From Sapria himalayana (lineage: Eukaryota > Streptophyta > Magnoliopsida > Malpighiales > Rafflesiaceae): 64,000 bases of DNA. Positions 1 through 12,182 of the stretch are shown here, one piece after another. Made by a program: the position numbers and the translations under genes. The notes below the pieces were generated by a model. The model had not been told where the DNA came from. It made no database searches and saw only the letters and a list, made by a program, of their open reading frames with translations. Each line of letters opens with the position of its first letter. Positions within the stretch are counted from its first letter, which is position 1. The stretch spans positions 355,676 through 419,675 of the forward strand of contig JAREIK010002618.1 in the NCBI GenBank assembly GCA_029783825.1, given 5' to 3'.

Positions 1-2333
1 TTATCAATCTTCCAACCTATCTATCTATCTATTTTTCTGTCTATCTATCTATTTATCTATCTATATGTCTATCAATTTATCTATATACCATTCTATCTAT
101 GTGCATATCAATCTATTTAACTATCTATGAATCTATCTATCTATCTATCTATATGTCTGTCTATCTATCTATCTATCGATATATCTATATATTTATATGT
201 CTTTTATATATTTGGCAAACTATCTATCTATTTATTTATTTTTTTATCTATATGTCTATCTTTTTATTTATCTATCTCTTTAACTATCTATCTACCAATC
301 TATATATTTGTCTATCTATCTATCTATCTTTCCATCTATCTATTGATCAATTTGTTTATCTATTTGTCTTTCTATTTAACTATCTTTTGATCAAATGTTT
401 ATCTATCTTTCTTTCTATCTTTCTATATATCTATCTGTTTGTCTGTCTATCTGTCTATCTATCTATCTATCTGTCTATCTATCTATCTATCTATCTATCT
501 GTCTATCTATCTATCTTTCTGTTTATCGATCGATCTATCTATATTTCTATGTATGTTTCTATCAATCTATCTGTATATCTATCTATCAATCTATTTGTCT
601 TTATCTATCTATCTATCTATCTCTTTGTCTATCTATCAATGTGTCTTTGTATCTATCTATCGATAGATCCTTTTATCAATAAATAAAATGATCTATATAT
701 CAATATATCTATCAATTTATCTATTAATCTAAATATTAATCAATCTATCAATCTATTTATCTATCTATCTATCTATCATTCTTTCTTTCAATCTATCTTC
801 CTATATATCTGTCTATCTATCTATCTATCTAAATATCTGCCTATCTATATGTCTATTAATCTATTTATCTATCTAAATATATATCTTTCTATCAATCAAT
901 CTATATATCTTTCTATCTATCTTTCTATATATCAATAAATCAATGTATATATTAATAAATCTATCCATATGTCTATCTATCTATCTATCTATGTATTTTT
1001 CTATCTACCTATCTATCGATAAATCTATCAATCTATCCATCTATTTGTCTATCTATCAATCTATCTTTTTGGATGTCTATTTGTGTGCCTATCTATCTCT
1101 CTATCTATGCATCTATCTGCTTGTCTATCTATATGTCTATATGTCAGTCTTTCTCTCTATCTATCTATCTATCTATTTGTCTATATATCTTTTTATCTAT
1201 ATTTCTATTTATTTGTTTATCTATTTTTTTTATATGTCTATCTATTTGTTTATTAATATGTCTATCTATCTATTTGTTTATCTATCCATTTATCTAACTA
1301 TCTGTCATTCAATCTTTCTAACTGTCATTTTATCTATCTTTTTTTCTATGTTTCTTATTGTTTATAAATTTATCAGTGATTGTTTATCAATCTATCTGTC
1401 TATCTATCTATCCATCTTTCTAAATTTCTATCTATCTATCTGTCTATCTATCTATATGTCTGTCTATCTATCTATCTATTTATCTCTCGATCTATCTGTC
1501 TATCTATATGCCTATCTATCTATCTATCTATCTCTATGTCTATTTATCTTTCTATCTATCTATATCTCTATCTGTCTATCTATCACTCTATCTATATGTC
1601 TATTATCTATCTATCTTTTGCACTATTTATCTATCTTTTATCTATCTATCTATCTATCTGTCTATCTATCTATTTGTCTATCTATTTGTCTATCTATTTG
1701 TCTATATATCTATATATCTTTTTGTCTATCTATCTGTTTGTCTATTTGTTTATCTATATTATTTATCTATTTGTCTCTCTGTCTATCTATCTATCTTTTT
1801 GTTTATCTAATTTTCTATCGCTCTGTCTATCTATATATATATATATATATTAATCAATCTATCTATCTATATATCTATCTATCTATCTATCTATTTGTAT
1901 ATCTATTTGTATATCTATTTTTTTATCTATTTGTATATCTATTTGTCTATCTATTTGTCTATCTATTTGTCTATCTATTTGTCTATCTATTTGTCTATTT
2001 CTCTATACCATTTATCTGTCTGTTTATTTATCTATTTGTCTATCTATCTATTTACATACCTATTTATCTATCTATCAATCTGTCTGTCTATCTGTTTGTC
2101 TATCTATGTGGCTATCTATTTATTTGTCTATCTACATGTCTATCAATCATTTTATCTTCTATCTATCTATTTGTCTATATACCTATCTTTATTTCTATCT
2201 ATCTGTATATCTATCTTTATATCAATCTATCTGTTTATCTATTTTTCATATCTATTTGTCTTTATATCATCCATCTATCTATTTGTCTATTAATCAATCA
2301 ATCAATCTTTCTATCTATCTTTTAGTCTTTCTA
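1..2333 (+). repeat. Degenerate TCTA tetranucleotide array, block A
   Basis: The stretch is almost entirely CTAT/TCTA units with scattered TCTG, TTTG, TTTA and TCAA variants, and G is rare on this strand. A pure array reads Leu-Ser-Ile-Tyr in every forward frame without stops, while the reverse complement has a TAG every 12 nt. The long forward frame at 943-2325 is therefore a property of the repeat and not a gene: it has no domain, no codon structure and low complexity throughout. A short (AT)n run lies at 1833-1850. The block ends at a CACTA-like terminus at 2334. Confidence 0.95.
1892..2000 (+). repeat. 12-bp higher-order repeat in the TCTA array
   Basis: About nine consecutive 12-bp units of the form TATTTGTCTATC or TATTTGTATATC, in register. 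The same 12-mer appears three to four times near 1668-1705. The unit is three tetranucleotides with one fixed TTTG variant, so the variant was copied along with its neighbours. Confidence 0.85.
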
Positions 2334-3497
2334 CACTATATGAAAATGTCTGTTTATCTATGGAAATTTAGCTTCGGAAATAATCCCTAACTAATTAGCG
2401 AGGGATTAGCTAGGGAATAAAAAGAGATGTTTACTTTTACATTGATTTACAAATTTATGATAGATTTGTGATGGGTTAGAGATGAAAACTTTTGATTGAT
2501 ATTTGTCCCTAACTAAAATTATCATAAATTTTTCCACAAAGAATGGCAGACATTTTAGCAATGACTTTAGAGATGAATTTTCCCTAGCTAATTAGTTCGA
2601 GACAAAATACCTCCCTATATAATATTTTAAAATATTTTTTTACGATTTTGTTTCTAATTGCAAGATATTATTCCTTGAATAATAACTTTCACAAAATATA
2701 TGCATTTAGCTAGTTATTATTTCATAGCTATTTGGGCTGGAAATAATTTCTATTGCTAATCTATATTGATTTAATTTTTTTATATATTATTTATTTTAAT
2801 ATTTTATTTAGTTTTGTATATTAATGGTTTGCCATGGTCAATGGATAATCAATCCTTGAAAGACACCTTCTCCTCATATAATTTTAAAAATATGACATTA
2901 TAAATAAATAATTTCAAATATATATAAATACGAATACAAATTTGTGTTAATAAAGACAAATAATTATTTTATGATTATCAAATTTTTAAAAAATTATTCA
3001 ACATATTTTTCTGAAATAATTAATTATGATATTTAAAATTTGTATTATAAAAACATTAAATAGTTAATTATATAATTATATTCATTTTAAAGATATTTTA
3101 ATTAATAAATGGACATACATAAAAATAACTACTAATTAAAAACGAATAAAATTAATTGTATGATAAATAAAACTAATAAAAAAAATCTAAATTAATGTAT
3201 ATACAAGAAAATATTTATATTATTTAAAGTAAAAAATATATTTTATGATTATAGGAATCTTTTAAAAAAGTTTCAAATTTTTTATAAAATTAAAATCAAA
3301 ATAAATTGATATTTAAAGATTAATACATGGATGTTTTAATTACAGCAAAAAAATTTAGATGATTAAAAAAATAAATATCTCAATGTGGTTTTAAAATGAA
3401 CACTTCAACGATTCAAATTTATAATGACTAAAAGATTCAAATTTTATGCCTTTATAATTGTTTCATATTATATTAAAAAAAGTAATTGAATTCTTAT
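2334..3497. mobile_element. AT-rich island with a CACTA-like left terminus
   Basis: The array stops at CACTATATGAAAATGTC, close to the plant CACTA terminal sequence CACTACAAGAAAA. The next 300 bases hold inverted copies of a TCCCTAGCTAATTAG-like motif (about 2387-2420 and 2578-2600), the kind of subterminal repeat seen in CACTA elements. The rest to 3497 is very AT-rich with no coding signal. I could not find a matching right end, so this is either a truncated element or one broken by the neighbouring Copia insertion. The assignment rests on one short terminus and is tentative. Confidence 0.35.
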
Positions 3498-3511
3498 AAA
3501 TTTTTAACCAT

Positions 3512-3547
<36 letters not shown>

Positions 3548-3559
3548 GGTTAAAAATTT
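3498..3559. repeat. Perfect 16-nt inverted repeat around an (AT)15 core
   Basis: Arms at 3498-3513 and 3544-3559 (AAATTTTTAACCATAA and its complement) flank a pure AT run. The structure could extrude as a long hairpin. It lies exactly where similarity to the Copia gag gene stops, so it marks the breakpoint of the truncated retrotransposon. Confidence 0.85.
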
Positions 3560-4056
3560 TGAACATCCTCTAGAGTGATGTCTTTCTTACCCACTATGAA
3601 AGATTCGAAAAATTTCTTATAGGAAGGAGGAAGAGAGACTAAGAGTAGAAGTGCAACATCTTCATCATTTACCTTAGCATCCATACCTTTAAGGTCCATG
3701 AGGATGTATCCTTAGTGTGAACAGCCTCCTCTTCAATAGGAAGCTTGTTCTTTAGTGGTTTAGTCATATTCAATGACTCAAGCTTGAGCCACAATCCTAT
3801 AGTATATTCTTCATTTGCTACCTCAGTAATTACTTCATCTGGCAGGCTTAACAAAATGGCAGAGTGTGCTTTCTCTTCACATCTCCAAGCCTGCCTCTAT
3901 TATTCCAAGAACATCAAAAGTGTGAGGACCGAAACATTGAACAAGAGGACTCTAAATATGAAAATTTTTTAAATGGGCCCGCATTTTAATCTACCACATA
4001 GTAAATTAATTTCTGTCATTAAACTTCTCAATAGTGGTGTTTAGGGTTCTAGTCAT
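3560..4056 (-). pseudogene. Ty1/Copia gag remnant (UBN2-type), broken
   Basis: Reading leftwards, an ATG at 4056 begins MTRTLNTTIEKFND, followed by an in-frame stop and FTMW, resembling the start of plant Copia gag. After a frame change, conserved stretches follow: EKAHSAILLSLPDEV, LWLKLESLNMTKPL (about 3855-3765) and, after a second break, VNDEDVALLLLVSLPPSY with KDITLEDVQNF (about 3690-3560). These are landmarks of the capsid-like gag domain of plant Copia elements. Nothing after gag (zinc knuckle, protease, integrase, reverse transcriptase) is present: similarity ends at the AT hairpin at 3559. At least one stop and two frameshifts make it non-functional. It sits just downstream of a primer binding site and LTR in the correct order and strand. 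Confidence 0.8.
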
Positions 4057-4133
4057 TTCAATAGAATATCATATTTATAAAATAAAAATCACAAAATCAG
4101 ATGGCACAATTGCTCGAAAAAAGTCTGTAACCC

Positions 4134-4145
4134 ACTCTGATACCA
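4134..4145 (-). other. Retrotransposon primer binding site (Met-tRNA type)
   Basis: On the minus strand the sequence reads TGGTATCAGAGT, matching the usual plant Copia primer site TGGTATCAGAGC at 11 of 12 positions. It lies five bases downstream of the LTR end and upstream of gag, as expected for reverse-transcription priming. Confidence 0.85.
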
Positions 4146-4150
4146 ATTTT

Positions 4151-4671
4151 TGGGCAATTTCACTTCAACATTTGTGATTCAGAAGATTCAGAAGAAGAGA
4201 ACAACAAAAATAGCAAACGATATATATTCACAATACAATTCAATAGAACCATGATAAAATAAAATCATAGCACACACAAACCACGACAAAAAAACACAAT
4301 ATAACGTGGTTCACTAGTCGTTCGACATGACTAGTTGCATCCTCCCAAAAAATGCATATGCATTTACATATTATATCCACAGAATATTTTTACAGATTTT
4401 GCGTAGAAGATAGTCACGTTGAAAATCACGCAGATAGAAGAAAATAGTATAGATGAATAGTTCCACGCACCAAAAAATAGCAGCCCGAAAACATAAAATA
4501 AAAACAATTTATATTAATAAAAATTTTTGGTTTGATTAACCGGAGCGGGTCGGATCACTCAGATGGGCTAGGCTTTGCTCCAAAAAATTTTAGGCCCACT
4601 GACCGGTCAGTGGGACCTTCTTTATTATGCTATTGCAGCATTCCCGGCTTCTTAATATTTTATTTCCTACA
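4151..4671 (-). mobile_element. Copia 5' LTR, about 521 bp
   Basis: Read on the minus strand, it begins TGTAGGAAATAAAAT at 4671 and ends GAAATTGCCCA at 4151, so it has the TG...CA ends of an LTR. Inside is a GAACCACGTTATATTGTG stretch followed by T-rich sequence (about 4320-4270), typical of the R/U5 region of plant Copia LTRs. The primer site follows immediately. The partner 3' LTR is absent from the window, so no target duplication can be checked. The outer boundary at 4671 is inferred from the TG terminus alone. Confidence 0.75.
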
Positions 4672-4752
4672 CTTACATGAGATTATTAAAATAGAAACAT
4701 ATAAGTTATACAAAATAGATAATCAAAACAAATAATATACAACATAACTTGC
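4672..4752. other. Short non-repeat flank of the Copia LTR
   Basis: About 80 bases of AT-rich unique sequence separate the LTR from the array. The Copia element therefore did not insert directly into TCTA repeat on this side. It may be the remaining right part of the host island that starts at 2334. Confidence 0.5.
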
Positions 4753-7700
4753 GTCTATCAATCTATTTGTCTAACTATCTACCTATCTATTTTTTTATCT
4801 ATTTGTCTATTTATCTATCTGTCTAATAGTCTATCTATTTGACTATCTGTCTATCTGTCTATCAATCTATCTATTTGACTATCTATCTATGTATGTCTAT
4901 CTATCTATCTATCTATTTATCATTCAATCAATCAATCAATCTATATATACATATATATCTATTTATCTATCTATCTATCTATAAGTCAATCAATTTGTTA
5001 GTCTCTAAGTCTCTCTATCTGTCTGTCTATCTATCTATCTATATATCTCTTTATCTATCTTTCTATCTATCAATATATCTTTCTATCTATCTATCTAATA
5101 TATATTTGTATATCTATCTATCTATCCCTCAATCTAACTATCTTTCTAAGTGTCTATCTATTTGTTTATATTTCTAACTATCTTTATGTTATATGTGTAT
5201 ATGTCTAATTGTCTATCTATCTATCTGTCAATTTATCAATATACTATCTGTCTATGTGTCTAACTATATATTTGTCTATCTAATTGTCTATCTATCTTTC
5301 TATCTATCTATCTATCTATCTATCCATCTATCTAATTGTTTATCTAACTATCTATCTATCTTTCTGACTATATGTCTAATAGTCAATCAATATTATATAT
5401 CTATAAGTATATATGTTTATTTATAATCTATCGATCTATTTTTCTAAATATCTATTTGTTTATATGTCTATCTATCTATATGTGTATGTGTATATGGGTA
5501 TATGTGTATATGTGTATATGTCTATTTTTCAATCTATCTATCAGCCATTTTATCAATATGTTTATCTATATATGTGTCTAACTATCTATTTGTATAACTA
5601 TCTAAGTGTCTATCTATATATCTTTTTATTTATCTAACAATCTTGATATCTTTCTGATTATCAGTCTATGAGTCTATTAGTCTATAAGTCTATCTATCAG
5701 TAATTCAATTTTTTTATCGATAATCTCTCTATCTATTTGTGTATCTATATATCTATATTTCTTCCTATTTAACTATCTATTTATCTAACTATGTAACTAT
5801 TTGTATATCTGTCTATCTATCTTTTTTTCTTTCTAATTATTTTCTTAACTGCCTATATGTCTAGATGCCTATTTGTCTATCAATCTATATCTCTATCTAT
5901 CTATCTACCTATTAGTCTATCTGTCTATCTCTTTGTCTATCAGTCTATTTATCTATCTATCTATAAGTATGTTTATCTATCTATCTATATTTTTATATGT
6001 ATATCTATTTTTTAATTTATCTTTCTATTTGTCTATTTGTATATCTATCTATCTATTTGTCTATATGTCTATCTTTGTATAAATCTATTTGTGAATCTAT
6101 CTATCTATCTATCTATATGTCTATCTACCTATATGCCTATGTGTCTACCTATCAAACTATCTATAGATCTGTCTATTTATCTATCTATACATCTATTTGT
6201 CTAACTAACTAACTAACTATCTATCAGTGTATCTGTCTATATGAATTTCTATCTATCTATCTATATGTATGTCTATCTATGTATTTATCATTCTGTCTAT
6301 CTATATATTTATCCATTTGCCTACCTATCTATTAATATATCTCCCAATTTATATATCTATCTATCTATCTCTATATCAATCTACATATCTTTATAAATAT
6401 CTATAAGACTATCTATTAGTCTAGCTATATATTTGTCTATCTCTTTATATGTCAATTTGTCTATTTGTATATGTGTATATCTTTTTATATATTTATCTAT
6501 TTATCTTTATCTATTTTTTTATAGAACTTTCTATATCTTTATCTATCTTTCTTTCTCTCTATCTATCTATCTGACTATCTATGTGTCTATGTATCTAAAA
6601 ATTTGTTAATCTATTTATTTGCCTAGATGTCAACTATCTAACTATTTCTCTATCTATCTAACTATCTATCTATTTCTATACCAATCTATTTGTCTATTTG
6701 TTAATCTATCTACCTATTTATCTATCTATCTTTCTTTCTATATGTTTGTCTATATGCCTAATTGTCTATCTATCTATCTATCTCTATATCTATCTATCTT
6801 TTTATCCATCTATCTGTTTATCTGTTATTATGTTTATCTATCTATCTATCTATCTATCTATCTGGCTATCTAATAATTTATATATCTGACTATCTATCTA
6901 TCTGTTTATCTCACTATCTAAATATATATCTATTTGTCTATCTATCTATCATTGTATCTTTCTGGGTTTCAATATATCTATCTGTCTATCTGCTTATCTA
7001 TCTAGTTTTTCTTTGTGTGAATGTGTCTATGTTTTTATAGGTCTATCTATTTATCTATCTATATATTTTCATATATGTTTATCTATTTATCTTTCTATTT
7101 TCTATCTATTTATCTATCTATCTTTATTTCTATATATCTATCTATTTATTTATCTATTAATCTATCTATCTATCTATATATCTATTCATCTGTCTATCTA
7201 TCTATCTATTAGTCTGTCTATCTATATATATTTCTATCAATCAATCAATATATTTGTAAATCTATATATCTCTATTTATCTATAAAACTATCTATTTATT
7301 AGTCTATATTTTTGTCTGCATATCTTTCTATATGTTTATATGTCAATTTATCTATCTATCTACCTTTGTATATGTTTATCATCGTTGTGTCTATCATTCA
7401 ATTTTTCTAACTTTATATATATCTATTTGTCTATCTATTTTTCTATCTATCTAACTATCAATCTTTCTATCTATCTATATATTTGTATATTGATTATCTA
7501 TATATCTTCCAATCTTTCTATCTATCTATCTATCTATTTTTCTATCTATCTGTCTCTCTATCTAAATATCTATTTGTTTATCTATCTATATGTATATCTT
7601 TCTCTCTATCCATCTAAATTTCTAGTTATTTATCTATCTATATATCTATCTATCTATCAAACTATCTATCTATCTAATTGTTTTCTCTATATATATCTAT

Positions 7701-9228
7701 CTCTTTATTTATCTCACTATCTATATTTTTATGTAGGAATTAATCTCTCGATCTATCTATATATCTGTTTGACTATTTATCTATCTATTTATCTCTCTCA
7801 CTGCCTATCTACCTATATTTTTGTCAATATATCTATTTGTCTATCTATCTATTTGTCAATCTAATTAATTATCTATGTTTCTATTTATTAGTCAATCTAT
7901 CTATCTATATGTTTATATGTATATCTGTCTATCTGAAAATCTATTTATCTATCTATCTAATTATCTATCTAACTATTTATCTATGTATCTACCTTTCTGG
8001 ATATTTGTCTAATTACATATATATATATATATATATATATCTATCTGTCTATCTTTATTTATATCTATTGCCAATTTTTCTATCTATATATCTATCTATC
8101 TTTCTATCTATCTTTTTTCTTTCTTTCTTTCTTTCTATATATTTATCTATCTGTCAAATAATTATTTATCTATATATTTTTCTATATTTCTATCTATTTT
8201 TTTGTCTATTTATCTATTTATAAATGTGTATATCGGTTTATTTGTGTATTTGTCTATCTTTCTATCTATCTATAATATTTCAATCTATTGATCTATCTGT
8301 CTATATATATATATATATATTTATTTATTTATTTATGTCTTTATATGGTTATATATCTATCTATCTATCTATTTGTCTATCTGTCAACCAATCTATTAGA
8401 CTATTAGTCAATCTATCTATGTATCTACATATCTATGTGTCTTTCTATCTATCTTTATATATGTCTATTTGGTTAGATGTTTATCTGTCTATCTATCATT
8501 GTGTCTTTCTATCAATATGTATATCTATCTATTTGTTTATAGGTTTATCGATCTATCAATATATATGTCCATTTGTCTATCTATCTATCTAATGATCTAT
8601 AATTATATCTATATTTATATGTGTTTATATATTTATCTGGCTATCTATTTATTGGTCTATATGTCTATCTATCTATATGGGTAAATGTCTTTATGTCTAT
8701 CTATCTATCTATATGTTTATCTATCAATCTATCAATATACCAATCAATCTATCTATCTATCTAACTATCTTTCTATCTAATTATCTATCTATCTAATTCA
8801 ATATCTATATAACTTTCTAACAATCTTTCTGTCTATCAGTCTCTCGATCTATAAGTCAATCAAATTATCAATATATCTATTTATCTATCCATCTATATAT
8901 CAATCAATCTATCTGTCTGTCTGGCTATTTATTTATCTATGTATTTATTTATCTGTCTACATCCCTATTTGTTGACTTGTCTATATGTCTATATGGTTAT
9001 CTATCTATCTATCTATCTGATCTATCTATCTATCTATCTATCTGTCTAACTTTATATTAGTTTGTATTTATATCTATCTTCTATCTATCTTTCTTTCTTT
9101 CTAACTTTTTATCTATCTATCTTTCTTTTTTTTATCTATCTATTTGTCTATCTATCTATCTGTCTGTCTATCTGTCTGTCTAACTATTTAAATATCTAAG
9201 TGTCTATCTGTCTTTATGTTTATCTATC

Positions 9229-9259
<31 letters not shown>

Positions 9260-9848
9260 CTATTTATCTATATATCTATCTATCTTCTAACTATCTTTAA
9301 ATTTATCAGTCTAATAGTCTATCAGTTTATAAGTCTATCTATTTATGTATGTATCTATCTATATGTGTATCTATCTATCTATCTATGTCCATCTATCTTT
9401 CTATCGATCTGCTTATCTATGTATTTGTCTATTTATCTATCTATCCATCTGTCTATCTATCTATCTGAATATCTATCTATCTAACAATCTATCTATTTGA
9501 CTATCTGTCTATCTATCTATATATCTATTTTCTTATCTTCCTATCTATCTATCTACTAATTTTTCTATTTGTCTATCTGCCTATATATATATATATATCT
9601 TTCTATCTATCTATATTTCTATATATTTGTCTATATATATATATATATATTTATTTATTTATATATATATATTTATTTATTTATTTATCTATCTATCTAT
9701 TGATCTGTCTATCTATATATCTCTCAATCTATCCATCTATCTATATATCAATCTTTCTATCTATTTATATATTTGTCAATCTGTCAATCTATATATCTAT
9801 CTGTCTACCTATCTATCTATCTATCTACCTATCTGTCTATCTACCTAT

Positions 9849-10185
9849 CTATATATAACTCTATTAGTATATGTCTTTCTATTTATATGTCAATCAATCT
9901 ATCTATATGTCTATTTATCTATATGTCTATATGTCTATCTATCTATTTATCTATTTTTATCTATCTATCTATATATCTATATATCTTTCTATTTATTTAT
10001 CTGTCTATCTATCTATTTATCTATATATCTATTTGAATATCTATCTATATATGTAACACTCAATTAGTCTATATTTCTATTTATCTATCTATCTATTTAT
10101 CTGTCTATCTATCTATTTGGTTATATATCTATTTGAATATCTATCTATATATGTAACTCTCAATTAGTATATATTTCTATTTATA
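9849..10185 (+). repeat. About 100-bp higher-order repeat
   Basis: The marker TATATATGTAACTCTCAATT followed by AGTATATATTTCTATTTAT occurs near 10047 and 10147, exactly 100 bp apart, and in diverged form near 9849. The flanking phrase TATATATCTATTTGAATATC recurs at 10022 and 10122 with the same spacing. The variant-rich block was duplicated as a unit. Confidence 0.8.
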
Positions 10186-10470
10186 TATCTATCTATATGT
10201 TTATCTATCCTTCTGTCTATCTATCTATTTGTGTATTTGTTTATCTATCTATTTTTATATCAATCTATATATTTATCTATCTGTCTATCTGCCTATATGT
10301 GTATATATATCTATTTGACTATCTATCTATCTATGTATCTATCTATCTATCCATCTATGTCTCTAATTGTCTATTTATCTCTCTGCCTATCTATCTATCT
10401 ATTTGTCAATTTTTCTTTCTATCTATTTGTCTATCTGTCAATCTTTCTGTCAATCTGATCTATCTAACTA

Positions 10471-10585
10471 TCTAAATATTGACCTGTCTACCTATTTATC
10501 TTTTTATCTATCTGAATATTGATCTGTCTACTTGTCTATCTATCTTTTTATCTATCTGAATTTTAATCTGTCTACCTGTTTATCT
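10471..10585 (+). repeat. Three copies of a 40-44 bp unit
   Basis: The phrase TCTGAATATTGATCTGTCTA, with small changes, starts at 10471, 10511 and 10555, each followed by a CTACCTGTTTATC-like tail. Confidence 0.75.
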
Positions 10586-10756
10586 ATATATATATCTATT
10601 AATCAATTTATTTGTCTATCTATCTATCTATCTATCTACCTTTCTACATATCTACAAACTATTTGCATATCGATATGGCTATCTATTTATCTATAAATTA
10701 ATTTTTCTATCTATATATCTATCACTCTAACAATCTTTATTTCTATATGTCTATCT

Positions 10757-12182
10757 TGTTAAAGTTTCATTAAATTTTATATCAGAATTTTTTTGTGGAT
10801 TAGGAACCAACCAATTATCCAAGTGAATACAATTAAACATTGGATAAAAATATTACCAATTATAGTGTAGACAAAATAAATTTTTGATTCCGAATGGTTC
10901 AGTTGAATCCTTAAACAGTCAAGTTTTCATGCCTCTAGCAGTATCCACATAAATGTATCTTTGTTATTTCTTTGTTTTTTTATATCTCCCATATTATAAA
11001 ACCTTTGGTTTTTTTTTTCAGATGATTTCTAAAAGGATGTATCATTTACTAAAAAAAATGTGTTATTTACTAAAAGGATGTGTCATTTACTAAAAAGATA
11101 TGTCATTTACTAAAAAGATATGTCATTTACTAAAAGGATGTGTCATTTACTAAAAGGATGTGTCATTAATGACACATATTTCTAAAAGGTTGTGTCATTA
11201 AATAAAAGAGATAAATGGGGGCATTAAATTTGGGTCCGTTTAAAAGTTCCAAGCATCTACTAATTACACCAAACTCTTTAAATTAATTAGCTTAAGATTT
11301 AAAACTAATTTCAGACTTAAGATTAGTCCCAATTTATTTTTGTATATCTAAAATTAAATTAACTGCACATATAAATATGTTTTCATAATGTTTGAAGTCA
11401 CTTTAAACTCTAATTTTAAATAAATAAGAAATGAGCGGCATTTAACAATACATCATTGCTGCCCAAGTGATGAAAATATAATATATTCGACTTAACCTAA
11501 ATTTGTTACTTATTTTATTGTATGACTTAGTCCTTTTTCCATGATATCTAGACTGATATAATTGGCACAGATCGTGTCATCCTCACATTAATTTATATGT
11601 TTCTTAATCTTTGAGTAAACTAACATAAAAAAATATGCTATAATCTTATATTGACTTATTTGAGGATGACCATGTATTTTAGTAGTCCTACTAAATCAAG
11701 GGGCCAACTGATATCATTCTCATTATATAGAAGGGAAAATTTCCATCAACATAAATCACATCCCTATACATAGTTTATTGTATAACTAGTAAAAAACCCT
11801 ATAAGCATCTTTGTTACAGGCGACATTTACTGAAACTAAAATATACAATTCCTTACGAAGAAAATTGTAGTGACTTCATGTCAAAGGAAAATTCATACTT
11901 ATAATAACTATGAGAATGATTATGCCAATTATATAATAATCCAAGCAACATTCTCAAAGTGGGTCAGTTCAATCTTTGTTTTCCAATATATACTCATTTG
12001 CTAACTTAATATCTCATATTAGTTAACCTTCTCACTAGTTTTAATGTATTAATATTTCCCTTGAATATTAATACTAGATTTGGGATAATTTAGAGTAGTA
12101 TTCCATTGAAAATATAACTCTAGGGCATTATTTTATTAATCTAATATTTATAGAAATCTAATATTTCCAACATACTCTAACA
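10757..12182 (-). mobile_element. Solo LTR or small non-autonomous LTR element, 1426 bp
   Basis: The insert has complementary ends (TGTTA at 10757 and TAACA at 12182) and is flanked by a perfect 5-bp duplication TATCT at 10752-10756 and 12183-12187. TG...CA ends with a 5-bp duplication are the hallmark of LTR-retrotransposon integration. Minus strand is preferred because that end starts TGTTAGAGTATGTTGGAAAT, which resembles plant Copia LTR starts. No gag or pol coding, primer site or second LTR copy was seen inside, so recombination to a solo LTR is the simplest reading. A non-autonomous element is possible. The target is the TCTA array. Confidence 0.8.
11021..11167 (+). repeat. 20-bp tandem repeat inside the LTR
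   Basis: About seven units of TGTCATTTACTAAAAGGATG in exact 20-bp register, the first two diverged. A perfect palindrome TGTCATTAATGACA follows at 11161-11174. Tandem repeats like this are common in LTR U3 regions, where they may act as promoter elements. There are no unique spacers, so it is not a CRISPR array. Confidence 0.9.

Larger units (their letters stand above)
4753..10756 (+). repeat. Degenerate TCTA array, block B
   Basis: Six kilobases of TCTA units with the same strand and variant spectrum as block A (TCTG, TTTG, TCAA, TCTAAC). Pure AT runs occur at 8017-8040, 8303-8320 and 9633-9650, some followed by TTTA runs. A TTTC run lies near 8110-8135. No unique sequence longer than a few tens of bases was seen. 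Forward frames here are LSIY artefacts. Confidence 0.95.

Noticed and set aside
943..2325. 460-codon forward frame, and many similar LSIY-rich frames in all array blocks
   Set aside because: They are the forced translation of a TCTA array and lack any domain, conserved start or codon pattern.
11021..11167. Regular 20-bp repeats that could suggest a CRISPR array
   Set aside because: Units are directly tandem with no spacers, inside a plant LTR.
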